From assembly GCA_011775825.1 (NCBI GenBank), contig JAABYK010000365.1:1-14346 (forward strand): a stretch of 14,346 nucleotides of DNA, in the 5' to 3' direction. This stretch comes from Candidatus Zhuqueibacterota bacterium (GTDB lineage: Bacteria > Zhuqueibacterota > Zhuqueibacteria > Oceanimicrobiales > Oceanimicrobiaceae). Every line of letters begins with the position of its first letter. Within the stretch, counting starts at the first letter, position 1. This document shows positions 1 to 6,997 of the stretch, piece by piece. The notes under the pieces were generated by a model. The model did not search any database. It was not told the DNA's origin and saw only the letters and a program-made list of their open reading frames with translations. Position numbers and translations under genes: made by a program.

Positions 1-18
1 CAATCTACGATATTAACT

Positions 19-59
19 GCCCGAAGGGCCACTTTTTCCAAGCGAAGTCTTGGAAAAAG
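19..59. terminator. Two adjacent hairpins, possible terminator of a gene left of the window
   Basis: A small GC-rich hairpin (GCCC-GAA-GGGC, 19-29) is followed by CACTTTTT. A second, perfect 11-bp stem follows directly (CTTTTTCCAAG at 32-42, CTTGGAAAAAG at 49-59, six-base loop). The first hairpin plus T-run resembles an intrinsic terminator for a gene ending before the window. The second is symmetrical and could work on either strand, or be a copy of the palindromic repeats common in this spacer. No gene end is visible, so the terminator role is inference. Confidence 0.35.
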
Positions 60-443
60 CGTAGTACCTTAACAATAACAATAGCTCTAAAGAAAGCAAA
101 AAGGCAAAACGATTTTGGGCAAAACCATTAAAAACCTTCAAGTTGAGAATTGAACATGATCATAGGAAATGGCTTCGGTCTGAATGTTTGCCTTAATAGA
201 CATTTTTCCACACTGACTTTTAAAAGAATTGTTTTGCCCTCCATAGTTTGCCTTCTAAAATAGGTTGTCTAAATAGCACTACAGCAAAAGTTTTTAAAAG
301 GTTTTTTCAGGAAAATGCTTAGATGTCAAAATGATTAGAGTCAAAATGATTGGATGTCATATTTACTTTGATGATTTTTTCCGTCTTTCACCTGTAATCT
401 TGACCGAAATCATTTTCTCGAAAACTAGCTAGATGAAAGCAAG

Positions 444-510
444 GGCATTGCAACAGTCGAGACCTTTTGATAAGTTTTTCTAATGATTTTGCCCTAAAAT
501 TATTTTGCCA
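444..510 (+). repeat. Dispersed intergenic repeat A, copy 1
   Basis: This 67-base stretch aligns with 3000-3065 at roughly 85% by eye, with one small gap. Shared blocks include ATTGCAA, GAGACC, TTGATA, AATGATTTTG and TAAAATTATTTTG. Both copies lie in gene-free spacers in the same orientation, one upstream of the binding-protein gene and one upstream of cas10. The function is unknown; it looks like a genome-wide intergenic repeat family. Confidence 0.6.
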
Positions 511-585
511 TTAAAAATAATGGATTCGACACCATCATCACGCATCAAGCGGCAAAAAAAGCAAAGTTTCGCTTTAGTAATAGTC

Positions 586-794
586 TGAACGAAAACGAGC
601 TCTTGCTGTCATTCGAGATCTTTTGTTAGGGAATCTCATGCCTAATTTTTGGAGATTCAGTCCCCCGCGCATTTCACAAATTAGAAATTTCGAAATTCCG
701 ACGAGTTTTCGACACTTTGAATCTTGGTGTTTGAAATGAGGAGATTCCGGCTAAAAAGTTTGCCGCAATGACATGTTCGTTCTGTTTTCGTTCA
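586..794. repeat. Repeat B: ~210-bp imperfect inverted-repeat element
   Basis: The element is bounded by perfect 11-bp inverted ends, TGAACGAAAAC (586-596) and GTTTTCGTTCA (784-794). Inside the ends, the left arm (TGTCATT ... TTAGGGAATCTC) aligns with the reverse complement of the right arm (TGTCATT ... TTAGCCGGAATCTC), so the whole unit could fold into a long hairpin. It has no coding capacity. It could be a MITE-like element or one of the TCATTC...GAATCTC palindromic intergenic repeats seen in many bacteria. A related left half occurs at 2742-2830. Confidence 0.5.
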
Positions 795-925
795 ACCTCC
801 GTTTATTTTTGGAACTGACCTCCCAATAAGCCAAACCCACGCTTTATCCGCTACCGTGAATAGGTGACCATCCGTTGTCGTAATATTTAAAATTGACTAA
901 CATCTCTCACTCGCTTAAGCAGGAG

Positions 926-1005
926 CGTAAAAATCAGTGAGCGTAGCGAACGTATTTTTACGGGAAACTACGCATATGCAAAAATACGCTTCGCTGATTT
1001 TTGCA
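926..1005. repeat. Pair of related hairpins just upstream of the binding-protein gene
   Basis: Two 9-bp stems lie close together: CGTAAAAAT (926-934) with ATTTTTACG (954-962), and TGCAAAAAT (977-985) with ATTTTTGCA (997-1005). The loops are related but inverted: GAGCGTAGCGA in the first and ACGCTTCGCTG in the second, so the two hairpins are approximate mirror copies. They end 75 bases before the ATG at 1080. They could end upstream transcription, shape the leader mRNA, or be REP-like repeats; the sequence does not decide. Confidence 0.5.
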
Positions 1006-1069
1006 CTCCAAACGTGGAGGCATGCCCTGTTTTCAACAACCGATCTTTTCGGATTACAACCCATTCATC

Positions 1070-1075
1070 AGGAGG
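1070..1075 (+). promoter_or_regulatory. Ribosome binding site that fixes the binding-protein start
   Basis: AGGAGG lies four bases before the ATG at 1080. The frame is open further upstream, to 1014, but those extra 22 residues are polar and would bury the signal peptide. This site therefore selects 1080 as the start. Confidence 0.8.
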
Positions 1076-1079
1076 CATT

Positions 1080-2744
1080 ATGAACTACCCCAAAATCGCG
1101 TTGCGACTTTTTGTTCTCTTCATATTGTTCATTCAGGTTCAAACTGGTTTGGGTCAGAAAAAGCCCATTGCTAACGTCCTTTATGCGATCATCCAGGAGT
1201 CCGGAGGTGACGCAGCCATCAAGCAGTACCGTGACTTGAAGGCCAATCATGCTGATGAATACGATTTCAGCGAGCCCCAACTGAATCGGCTTGGCTACAA
1301 ATTGATGGGCGAGACTAAGCATGATGCTGCCCTAAAAGTGTTTAAGTTGAACGTGGAAATGTTCCCAAATTCGCCGAACGTTTACGACAGCTTGGGAGAA
1401 TGTTATCTCGTGACGGGCAGGCATGAGCGTGCCGCCAGGAATTACAAGAAGGCGTTGAAGATTCTGGCCGATACGGATATGCCTGCCAATCGGAAAAAAT
1501 TTCTGGAAAACAACGCAAAAATGAAGCTGCTGGAAGCCGAAAACTTCGAGCCGAAAACGGCCGAAACGTTGAATTATGTCGCCTACTATGGCGGAGTTCC
1601 TGCCAGCAAGTGGGACATGAAAAACCTCGTGGAATTCCAAAAACAGCATCCCGAGGTTAAAATGAGTTACGATGGCAATAATCTATACTCCCGCCCTGTG
1701 CCGCACTCGGTGCCTGCCAAATTGGCCCCCGATTTCAAAGCCGATGTCATAAGCAGTTTCGTCGGTGGCGTTTACCGTGAGTTTGTCGAAAAGGACCGAA
1801 TCGCCGACATCAGCAATTTGTGGAAAGAAGAAGGTTGGGACGACCAGTTTCCGGAAAGCTTTAAACGCATGGTCACGTACAAAGGCAAGCAATATTTTGT
1901 CCCGCAGGCGTTTCAGTTCAATCCCATCTTCTACCGCAAAGACATTTTTAAAAAACACGGCTGGCAACCACCCAAATCCTGGGATGACCTCCTGCAACTT
2001 TGTGATGAGATCAATGCCGCCGGGTATTCGCCATTCACGGTTTCGGCACAGGGTTGGCCGCCGCCCGTGGCGCGTTGGTTCACCATTTTGAACCTGCGCC
2101 TGAACGGCCCTGAATTTCACGAACAGGTCATGAGAGGCAAAGTGGCGTTCACGGATCCCAAAATCAAAAACGTGTTTCAATATTGGGCGCAACTTTTCGA
2201 ACACAATGCATTTTCGGACAGCAGCGGTTGGAACAATTACCAAAAAGGCATTCAGGAGATCACCTCGGGGAAAGCCGTGATGTACAATCTGGGCGAGTGG
2301 CTCTATGAAAGCCTAAATGACGAGCAAAAAGAACTCTTCGATTTCTTCGCTGTTCCTGAGATCAATCCCGATGTGAAGCAAGCGGAAATCGTGCACACGT
2401 ACGGAGCATTCATAGTGTCGAATTCACGGCATCCGCGGCAGGCCAGAGCGCTGCTGCGATTCCTGGGAAGTAAGGAATCCCAGCGCAGCAACGTCAAGGA
2501 ACTGTCCCGAATTAATGCGAATGTGATGGTGGATCAGAAACACTATACGGATGTGCAGAGGCGACTGTTTGAGCACGTCAAGAACACCGAAATTCTCGTG
2601 CCTTTGTTTGAGTTCAATACCGAAGCCAAATTAGCGGAGGCAGGAATAAAGACATTTGTTGCTTTCTGGCGTCATCCCGAGAACGTCGATCAGATTCTGG
2701 AGGATTGGGAAGCCAAACGGCTGGAGATAAAGGCCAGTAATTAG
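1080..2744 (+). CDS. Secreted TPR-ABC sugar-binding protein fusion (family 1 extracellular solute-binding)
   Basis: A 554-residue protein starting at the ATG behind AGGAGG. Residues 1-26 form a signal peptide (hydrophobic stretch FVLFILFIQV, then a polar cleavage region). There is no lipobox cysteine, so it should be exported rather than lipid-anchored. Residues about 30-132 form a TPR-type helical module, with the clear unit NSPNVYDSLGECYLVTGRHE. From about residue 160 to the end it resembles carbohydrate ABC-transporter binding proteins (UgpB/COG1653 type): NYVAYYGGVPASKWD, YFVPQAFQFNPIFYRKDIFK, GWQPPKSWDDLLQLCDEI, and the helix FLGSKESQRSN near the C-terminus. Inferred role: capture of an oligosaccharide or related solute outside the membrane, with the TPR part possibly binding a partner. 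No permease or ATPase gene lies beside it, so the transporter partner is unknown. The fold is confident; the ligand is not. Confidence 0.8.
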   Translation: MNYPKIALRLFVLFILFIQVQTGLGQKKPIANVLYAIIQESGGDAAIKQYRDLKANHADEYDFSEPQLNRLGYKLMGETKHDAALKVFKLNVEMFPNSPNVYDSLGECYLVTGRHERAARNYKKALKILADTDMPANRKKFLENNAKMKLLEAENFEPKTAETLNYVAYYGGVPASKWDMKNLVEFQKQHPEVKMSYDGNNLYSRPVPHSVPAKLAPDFKADVISSFVGGVYREFVEKDRIADISNLWKEEGWDDQFPESFKRMVTYKGKQYFVPQAFQFNPIFYRKDIFKKHGWQPPKSWDDLLQLCDEINAAGYSPFTVSAQGWPPPVARWFTILNLRLNGPEFHEQVMRGKVAFTDPKIKNVFQYWAQLFEHNAFSDSSGWNNYQKGIQEITSGKAVMYNLGEWLYESLNDEQKELFDFFAVPEINPDVKQAEIVHTYGAFIVSNSRHPRQARALLRFLGSKESQRSNVKELSRINANVMVDQKHYTDVQRRLFEHVKNTEILVPLFEFNTEAKLAEAGIKTFVAFWRHPENVDQILEDWEAKRLEIKASN

Positions 2745-2830
2745 TCTGAGCGAAAATGCCTGAAGCGGTCACTCCCGAGTGCTTTAAGCGGGAGTCTCGT
2801 GGCTAATTCAGGGAGATTGCGCTCAACACA
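2742..2830 (+). repeat. Repeat B related half, overlapping the stop codon
   Basis: Beginning at the TAG stop of the binding-protein gene, this stretch resembles 581-660: TAGTCTGAgCGAAAA, then a GTCA-TC-GAG block, GGGA-TCTCGTGgCTAATT and GGGAGATT. It includes a perfect 7-bp stem, ACTCCCG (2771-2777) with CGGGAGT (2789-2795). No matching right arm was found, so it is a partial or diverged copy. The stem could help end transcription of the upstream gene, but no T-run follows it. Confidence 0.4.
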
Positions 2831-3184
2831 ATCTCGGATGAGATACTCGGTCGAGTTTTCGGTCAGACATCTAATCGACACACTTCGAAAACTTGACGTG
2901 TCATTCTGAAAGAATCTTTTTATTTGCCAGCACATTACCGAACTATTAACACCAACACTACTGTCAATGGTCGCATCATATGTCTACTGCCGAAACAGCG
3001 GTATTGCAATGGTTGAGACCTCTTGATACTTTCTCGAATGATTTTGACATAAAATTATTTTGACACTGTGAAAGAGCATACTTGGCAGCATCCTGAACTC
3101 ATCCCCGCAACTCCTCTTAGCATCCGTCCGGCGATGACGGAAGCTACAACGTTAGCTTTAATCTACTTTCAAGTATTTTTTTAG
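2831..3184. other. Gene-free spacer upstream of the csm operon
   Basis: No convincing gene. The stretch contains a module GTGTCATTCTGAAAGAATC (about 2899-2917), typical of palindromic intergenic repeats, repeat A copy 2 (3000-3065), and a weak 6-bp stem (TCCGTC 3123-3128, GACGGA 3136-3141). No CRISPR repeat-spacer pattern is present, although an array could have been expected next to a csm operon. Confidence 0.5.
3000..3065 (+). repeat. Dispersed intergenic repeat A, copy 2
   Basis: This is the second copy of the repeat at 444-510, in the same orientation, about 120 bases upstream of the csm promoter. Differences from copy 1 are scattered single substitutions and one gap, as expected of an old repeat rather than a recent duplication. 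Confidence 0.6.
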
Positions 3185-3213
3185 TTGACAAAGTCTTAAA
3201 ATTTTGCTATTGT
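3185..3213 (+). promoter_or_regulatory. Predicted promoter of the csm operon
   Basis: A consensus -35 box TTGACA (3185-3190) is followed by a 17-base gap and TATTGT (3208-3213) as the -10 box. It is the best sigma70-type match in the spacer and points toward cas10. It would give a leader of about 150 bases. The leader includes AGGAGG (about 3228-3233) with no good start codon behind it, and no recognised riboswitch. The csm genes that follow are tightly packed, so this promoter may serve the whole operon. Confidence 0.5.
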
Positions 3214-3370
3214 GGTTTAATCATTTGGAGGAGGAAAAGGATCAGGTCTCCCCGTTGTTTCGATTCTAACTCCTTATTATGTTTTGTTCTAGATTCATGG
3301 AGGAATTTCGGGCCCATCCTTAGGGTTAGGTATGAATCAAAAGTCCAACATTTCTCCCGCGAGGTCTTAA

Positions 3371-3772
3371 ATGCCAACTGACGCGAGAACAAGGGAATAT
3401 AACTCGGTTATATTGGCAGCTCTGTTGCACGACATCGGCAAGTTTACGCAGCGAATTGATTCAAAGACTTATTTTAAACCTGGGGGTCACACCGCAAGGT
3501 CGCTTGAATTTATCGGAGATCTGCAATTTCGAAAGATTTTCGAAAATAAGGACTGGGTTGATTTTGATTTGGTCGCGACTCTGATCTCTCACCACCACTA
3601 TAGATTCATAAAAGATGCGGTTGAAACTAATCATCTCCAGAAAAGGGAGCTTGCTTTAGCCAAATTGGTTTGTGATGCGGATTCTTTTTCAGCGGGTGAA
3701 CGCCATATTGAATGTAGAAACGTGAAGTGCAAGTTTACGAGCGGCCGCTTGACTCAATTTTCACTCAGCTAA
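3371..3772 (+). CDS. cas10: Cas10/Csm1, N-terminal HD-nuclease part (frame 1 of 3)
   Basis: First piece of the type III-A signature protein. A stop codon directly precedes ATG 3371, so this is the earliest possible start in this frame. Residues 18-25 read LLHDIGKF, with His20-Asp21 as the HD metal site; a downstream ISHHHYRF motif adds further histidines. In this family the HD domain is a single-stranded DNase activated by target RNA. The family resemblance runs to about residue 117 (SAGERHIEC, about nt 3715) and then drops into an unrelated 16-residue tail. It resumes one frame back as EVQVYERPLDSIFTQL. Adding one A to the AAA run at 3718-3720 restores a continuous reading. The piece therefore belongs to the same gene as the next two entries, with a restored length of about 889 residues, somewhat longer than typical Csm1. 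Confidence 0.85.
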   Translation: MPTDARTREYNSVILAALLHDIGKFTQRIDSKTYFKPGGHTARSLEFIGDLQFRKIFENKDWVDFDLVATLISHHHYRFIKDAVETNHLQKRELALAKLVCDADSFSAGERHIECRNVKCKFTSGRLTQFSLS

Positions 3773-4806
3773 CCTTAGGACCGGAGCGAGAGCAAATAAG
3801 TGAAAGGTATCGCTACACGCTCAATCCTCTTACTCCTTCTTCAGCATTCCCTGAGCATGAAAGAGAAAAAATCAAATTTGGTGAAAAGGAAGTTCTCGAG
3901 CTTCTCGCTCAGTTCAAAGAAGAATTGGAATACGTTGATGCTAATTCATTTGATGCGGTTTTTACAACACTTCTTTCTCTACTGGAAAAATATCTTTGGT
4001 GCCTTCCTTCTGCTACGATGAATAAAGGCGGAGAATTAATTTTAGCAGACATTTCTTTGTATGATCACCTCAAGACCACAAGTGCCATTGCAGCGTGCCT
4101 TTATAAATTCCATGAACATGAAATAGAAACATACTCTCAGGCTAATAAATATGGTTATAAACTTCGATTAGTCGGTGGTGAGATGTCCGGGATCCAAAAC
4201 TATCTGTACAAAATTTCTGCCATTGGAGAAGGCGGTGTTGCCAAGCGGCTACGCAGCCGGTCCTTTTATATTACTGCACTTACCGAAATAATCATACTGC
4301 ACATCTTAGATACGTTTGATTTGCCTCTTTCGTGTAACTTGTTTTCTACAGGAGGTAAGTTCTTAATTCTGGTCCCTAATTTGAAAAACGAAGTTGTGGA
4401 CGTAGACATTGAGATGAAAGCTGTTGAGAGACAAATCCAGGCCTGGCTTTGGGAGAACTTTAATGGCGAAATTCACCTGACCCTCGACTGGCAAGAGGAC
4501 AAAATGACGGGGAAGGATTTGAATATCACCCGTTTTCATAATGTGGCTGAACGTGTATATCACAATCTAGCTTCAAAAGAAAAACAGCAATTGAAATCGC
4601 TTTTTCAAAATTCGGGGTCGTGGCAAACCAATTCTTTTATCAGGAAAATAGATTTAAAGAACGTGAGTGTCGAGTCTGCACCAGTTTTCCGGCTGAATTT
4701 TCGGAGTTTGATGTTGACAATAGAATGGAACGTACGGAAGAAAATCTGGAAAAGAAATTTTGTGGAAAGTGCGTTCTTGACAAAAAAATTGGCCAACGAC
4801 TGGTGA
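3727..4806 (+). CDS. cas10: Cas10/Csm1, middle part with first palm domain (frame 2 of 3)
   Basis: Second piece of Cas10. The listed GTG start is only an open-frame limit; the real coding continues from the HD part. Around residue 269 of the restored protein, VGGEMSGIQNYLYKI matches the first palm (cyclase-like) domain motif, usually GD-SGIQ; here the acidic residue is Glu in GGEM. A basic helix follows (AKRLRSRSFYI), typical of this region. Homology ends near SGSWQTNSF (about nt 4640). The remaining reading to 4806 is an out-of-frame tail. One extra T in the TTTT run at 4634-4637 joins it to YQENRFKERECRVC in the next piece. The first palm lacks the catalytic GGDD and normally pairs with the second to bind ATP. 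Confidence 0.8.
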   Translation: MQVYERPLDSIFTQLTLGPEREQISERYRYTLNPLTPSSAFPEHEREKIKFGEKEVLELLAQFKEELEYVDANSFDAVFTTLLSLLEKYLWCLPSATMNKGGELILADISLYDHLKTTSAIAACLYKFHEHEIETYSQANKYGYKLRLVGGEMSGIQNYLYKISAIGEGGVAKRLRSRSFYITALTEIIILHILDTFDLPLSCNLFSTGGKFLILVPNLKNEVVDVDIEMKAVERQIQAWLWENFNGEIHLTLDWQEDKMTGKDLNITRFHNVAERVYHNLASKEKQQLKSLFQNSGSWQTNSFIRKIDLKNVSVESAPVFRLNFRSLMLTIEWNVRKKIWKRNFVESAFLTKKLANDW

Positions 4807-6038
4807 ATACGAAATATTTCGCTTATGGCCGAACAGTTCAAACCAGCGTAAGAAAAGATAATGTGATTTGGTTCTTTGAAAATGGTGAAATTGATAATAA
4901 AGCAAGCCGCTATTTCGTGGAGGTGCTTAGTCCAAAAGAAAAAGGAGCATTTAGTTCGGAAGATTACTTTTTCTTCCAAACGGTTCATACAGGTGCTTTT
5001 CTTGAAAAGGGGAAGACTACAAAAGGGCGTGGAATAAGACACAGATTCTTAGCTAATCACATACCCAAATTAGATGGATTGGAACTTGACGACAAGAGAA
5101 TAATTGATCGAAAAAATTCTGAACTGGAAGATGAATCCGATTGGGAGAAAGAGGTTTTAACTTTTCGAGGGATCAGTTGGTTATCAAAGTGGCTTCCTGA
5201 AGACGCAAGAGATCAAAATGGCTATCGAGGAGCTGAACTGTTGGGAATTCTCAGGGCAGACATCGACAATCTCGGCTTCTTGTTCAGTTCTGGTTTTAAG
5301 AAAACGGCAGTTGAGAAAAACAAGGAAGTCGATAATGTTACAGTTTCCCGATATTTAACGTTTAGTCGGATGGTCGATACATTTTTTTCAGGATGGGTGA
5401 ATGAAATTCTGTCAAGCCACGAAGAATTTAAGGCGATCTATACGGTTTACTCAGGTGGAGATGATTTATTCATTGTAGGCCCTTGGGAAAGAGTCATTAA
5501 ATTTGCTATCCATTTAAATGACAAGTTTAGGGAATTTACTTGTGACAACAAGCGAAACATTTCGTTGTCTGCTGGAATTGCGGTTGTTAAACCGCATTAT
5601 CCGATTTCCTCAGGTGCCGAGCAAGCAAAGGTATTGTTAGAATTGGCTAGGCAGTCTGGTAAAGACAGCATTGCTTTATTCGGAACAATTGTGAAATGGG
5701 ACGAACTGAGTCCCTTAACTGAATTTTTTGAATTTCTTGATGAGAAATTACACGACGATCATTCCGGAATTACATTTGGATTTGTCAATCGATTGCTGCG
5801 TTATCATAGAATGTATACAAAAGTTAAGTTCGAAGGGCGTGTAGAGGACATAAAGTATCTGCCGCTCCTGAATTATGACATCGGGCGAAACATCATAAAG
5901 CGTGATAGAGAGGGCCAAATATCAAATCTAGATGAACTGGAAAAACTCAATATTCTTAGAGAATGTCCACCTCGGGAAAGATTCATGAGTAGCTTAAAAA
6001 TACCCATTTTTTGGACTTTGTATAGAAATAGAAAATAA
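4620..6038 (+). CDS. cas10: Cas10/Csm1, zinc finger, GGDD cyclase palm and C-terminal domain (frame 3 of 3)
   Basis: Third piece of Cas10, ending in the true stop. It opens with a four-cysteine zinc-binding insert: ECRVC and FCGKC, Cys434, 437, 465 and 468 in restored numbering. The second palm follows, with the metal-binding LRADIDNLGFLF and the signature YSGGDDLFIVG (GGDD at nt 5454-5465, residues 696-699). In this family GGDD makes cyclic oligoadenylates from ATP when target RNA binds, and these activate CARF proteins. All key residues are present, so cOA signalling looks intact apart from the frame breaks. The rest is the helical C-terminal domain that contacts Csm2. csm2 starts 15 bases after the stop. 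GTG 4620 is not a biological start. Confidence 0.88.
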   Translation: MANQFFYQENRFKERECRVCTSFPAEFSEFDVDNRMERTEENLEKKFCGKCVLDKKIGQRLVNTKYFAYGRTVQTSVRKDNVIWFFENGEIDNKASRYFVEVLSPKEKGAFSSEDYFFFQTVHTGAFLEKGKTTKGRGIRHRFLANHIPKLDGLELDDKRIIDRKNSELEDESDWEKEVLTFRGISWLSKWLPEDARDQNGYRGAELLGILRADIDNLGFLFSSGFKKTAVEKNKEVDNVTVSRYLTFSRMVDTFFSGWVNEILSSHEEFKAIYTVYSGGDDLFIVGPWERVIKFAIHLNDKFREFTCDNKRNISLSAGIAVVKPHYPISSGAEQAKVLLELARQSGKDSIALFGTIVKWDELSPLTEFFEFLDEKLHDDHSGITFGFVNRLLRYHRMYTKVKFEGRVEDIKYLPLLNYDIGRNIIKRDREGQISNLDELEKLNILRECPPRERFMSSLKIPIFWTLYRNRK

Positions 6039-6041
6039 AAC

Positions 6042-6047
6042 AAGGAG
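6042..6047 (+). promoter_or_regulatory. csm2 ribosome binding site
   Basis: AAGGAG six bases before ATG 6054, in the short gap after the cas10 stop. It is the clearest ribosome site inside the csm operon and allows csm2 to be translated independently of the broken cas10 frame. Confidence 0.7.
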
Positions 6048-6053
6048 ACCAAA

Positions 6054-6494
6054 ATGCAAAACTATTTCTATCAAGATCAACAGCGGAAAATTATTAAGGC
6101 GGAGTTGCTGAGCACAGAGGCGCAACGACTCGCTAAGGGGTTTCTCTATTTTAAGAATAAGCAAGGTGAACAGGAGCTCAGACCCAAAAAAAAGCGAAAG
6201 GTTTCTGATATTAGACTTACCTCCAGTCAAATCCGCAAGTTTTTCAATGAAGTCAAGCACCTGCAATCCCTTTGCGAAGCTAGAGGCTTTGAGTGGGTTG
6301 AACCACTACTAAAAATGTTGAAAGCTAAGACAGCTTACGCAGCAAATCCTAACTCTCAAAAGATTCCTAAGGTATTTAAAAAATTCATTGATGATTGTAT
6401 AGATAATATTCATAGTCCTGACGATTTAGAGGCTTTTGTAAAACACTTTGAAGCTGTTGTTGGATACTTTTACGGTGAGGGAGTTAAAGAATGA
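6054..6494 (+). CDS. csm2: Csm2, small helical subunit of the type III-A complex
   Basis: A 146-residue protein, the usual size for Csm2. It is predicted to be all-helical: a basic N-terminal part (PKKKRKVSDIRLTSSQIRKFFNEV) containing the family feature LTSSQIRKF, then helices ending in LEAFVKHFEAVVGYFYGEG. Csm2 forms the inner filament along the crRNA-target duplex, beside Csm3, and has no catalytic role. It lies between cas10 and csm3, as in standard csm operons, and its stop overlaps the csm3 start as ATGA, indicating translational coupling. The frame is intact. Confidence 0.88.
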   Translation: MQNYFYQDQQRKIIKAELLSTEAQRLAKGFLYFKNKQGEQELRPKKKRKVSDIRLTSSQIRKFFNEVKHLQSLCEARGFEWVEPLLKMLKAKTAYAANPNSQKIPKVFKKFIDDCIDNIHSPDDLEAFVKHFEAVVGYFYGEGVKE

Positions 6495-6988
6495 AATTCG
6501 AAAAATTTAAAGAAATTGAAGGCCAAATCGAAGTGATTACCGGTCTGCACATTGGCAGCAATGTGGAACAGATTGAAATCGGGGGGTTAGATAATCCTGT
6601 TATTAGGCATCTTCTAACCAAAGAGCCTTATATCCCGGGTTCTTCATTAAAGGGTAGAATGAGAGCATTATTGGAATGGCGATTGGGCAAAGTGGAACAG
6701 AACGGAGCTGTCTACCAATGGTGTAAAAACAACGACTGTCCCATTTGTCGCATCTTTGGTACAAGCGCAGATGCGGCAAAAATAGGTCCGACACGACTAA
6801 TTGTCCGAGATGCCTATCTCACTGAAGAATTCAAGAAAGACAAATTGGAAGAGCGGGGTATGATATTGGAAGACTTGACCGAAGAAAAATGGGAGAACAG
6901 CATCAATAGACTGACGGCATCAGCGAATCCGAGGCCACTTGAAAGGGTGATACCGACGGTTAAATTCCAATGGGTGCGGCTCTTTTGA
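6491..6988 (+). pseudogene. csm3: Csm3, 5' part (target-RNA nuclease subunit), truncated by an insertion sequence
   Basis: A RAMP-fold backbone subunit. Residues 11-60 carry the Csm3 hallmark (GQIEVITGLHIGS, IGGLDNPVI, PYIPGSSLKGRMRALLEW). Asp34 in GGLDNPV aligns with the catalytic Asp33 of Streptococcus thermophilus Csm3, which cuts target RNA every six bases. A CPICRIFG segment at about 81-88 is also typical. True Csm3 coding ends at nt 6971 (residue 160 plus one base). The reading then enters the insertion sequence and adds a foreign tail, WVRLF, before TGA. The missing C-terminal third lies at 8641-8876. The truncated product lacks the glycine-rich loop and last strands of the RAMP fold, so assembly is probably impaired. 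Confidence 0.9.
6963..6971. repeat. Target-site duplication, left copy
   Basis: AATTCCAAT, identical to 8632-8640 and directly abutting the left end of the insertion sequence. Deleting 6972-8640 leaves one copy and restores the csm3 frame without a mismatch, which proves that this 9-mer is the duplicated target. Confidence 0.92.
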
Positions 6989-6997
6989 TACGACTCC

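Larger units (their letters stand above)
60..1013. other. Long AT-rich spacer without a recognisable gene
   Basis: No open reading frame of useful length and no tRNA, rRNA or CRISPR-like periodic array is visible here. The stretch is AT-rich and holds short degenerate modules built around AATGATTTTG or its complement CAAAATGATT (for example at about 323-350 and 481-510), plus the repeats and hairpins listed separately. Its make-up suggests a graveyard of small non-coding repeats rather than a lost gene. Confidence 0.5.

Noticed and set aside
300..520. Recurring CAAAATGATT / AATGATTTTG words as a possible CRISPR array
   Set aside because: The words occur at irregular distances, in both orientations and with many differences; there are no equal-length repeats and spacers.
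1683..2243. 186-codon minus-strand frame inside the binding-protein gene
   Set aside because: The plus-strand protein has clear family motifs across this region; the minus frame has no recognisable domain.
3123..3141. Hairpin TCCGTC/GACGGA as a terminator
   Set aside because: The stem is only 6 bp, no T-run follows, and it lies over 370 bases from the nearest upstream gene end.
3278..3322. Short frame MFCSRFMEEFRAHP in the csm leader as a leader peptide
   Set aside because: Only 14 codons, no ribosome site near its ATG, and no regulatory codon run.
3207..3392. Minus-strand frame of 61 codons over the csm promoter and cas10 start
   Set aside because: It overlaps the promoter and leader, has no ribosome site and no family resemblance.
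3700..4660. Programmed -1 frameshifting at the two cas10 breaks
   Set aside because: Neither site has an X-XXY-YYZ heptamer in the required phase, and Cas10 is not known to use frameshifting; a lost base in AAA and TTTT explains both.
4605..5042. 145-codon minus-strand frame across the cas10 zinc-finger region
   Set aside because: It is a shadow of the cysteine-rich and palm coding on the plus strand; no motif of its own.
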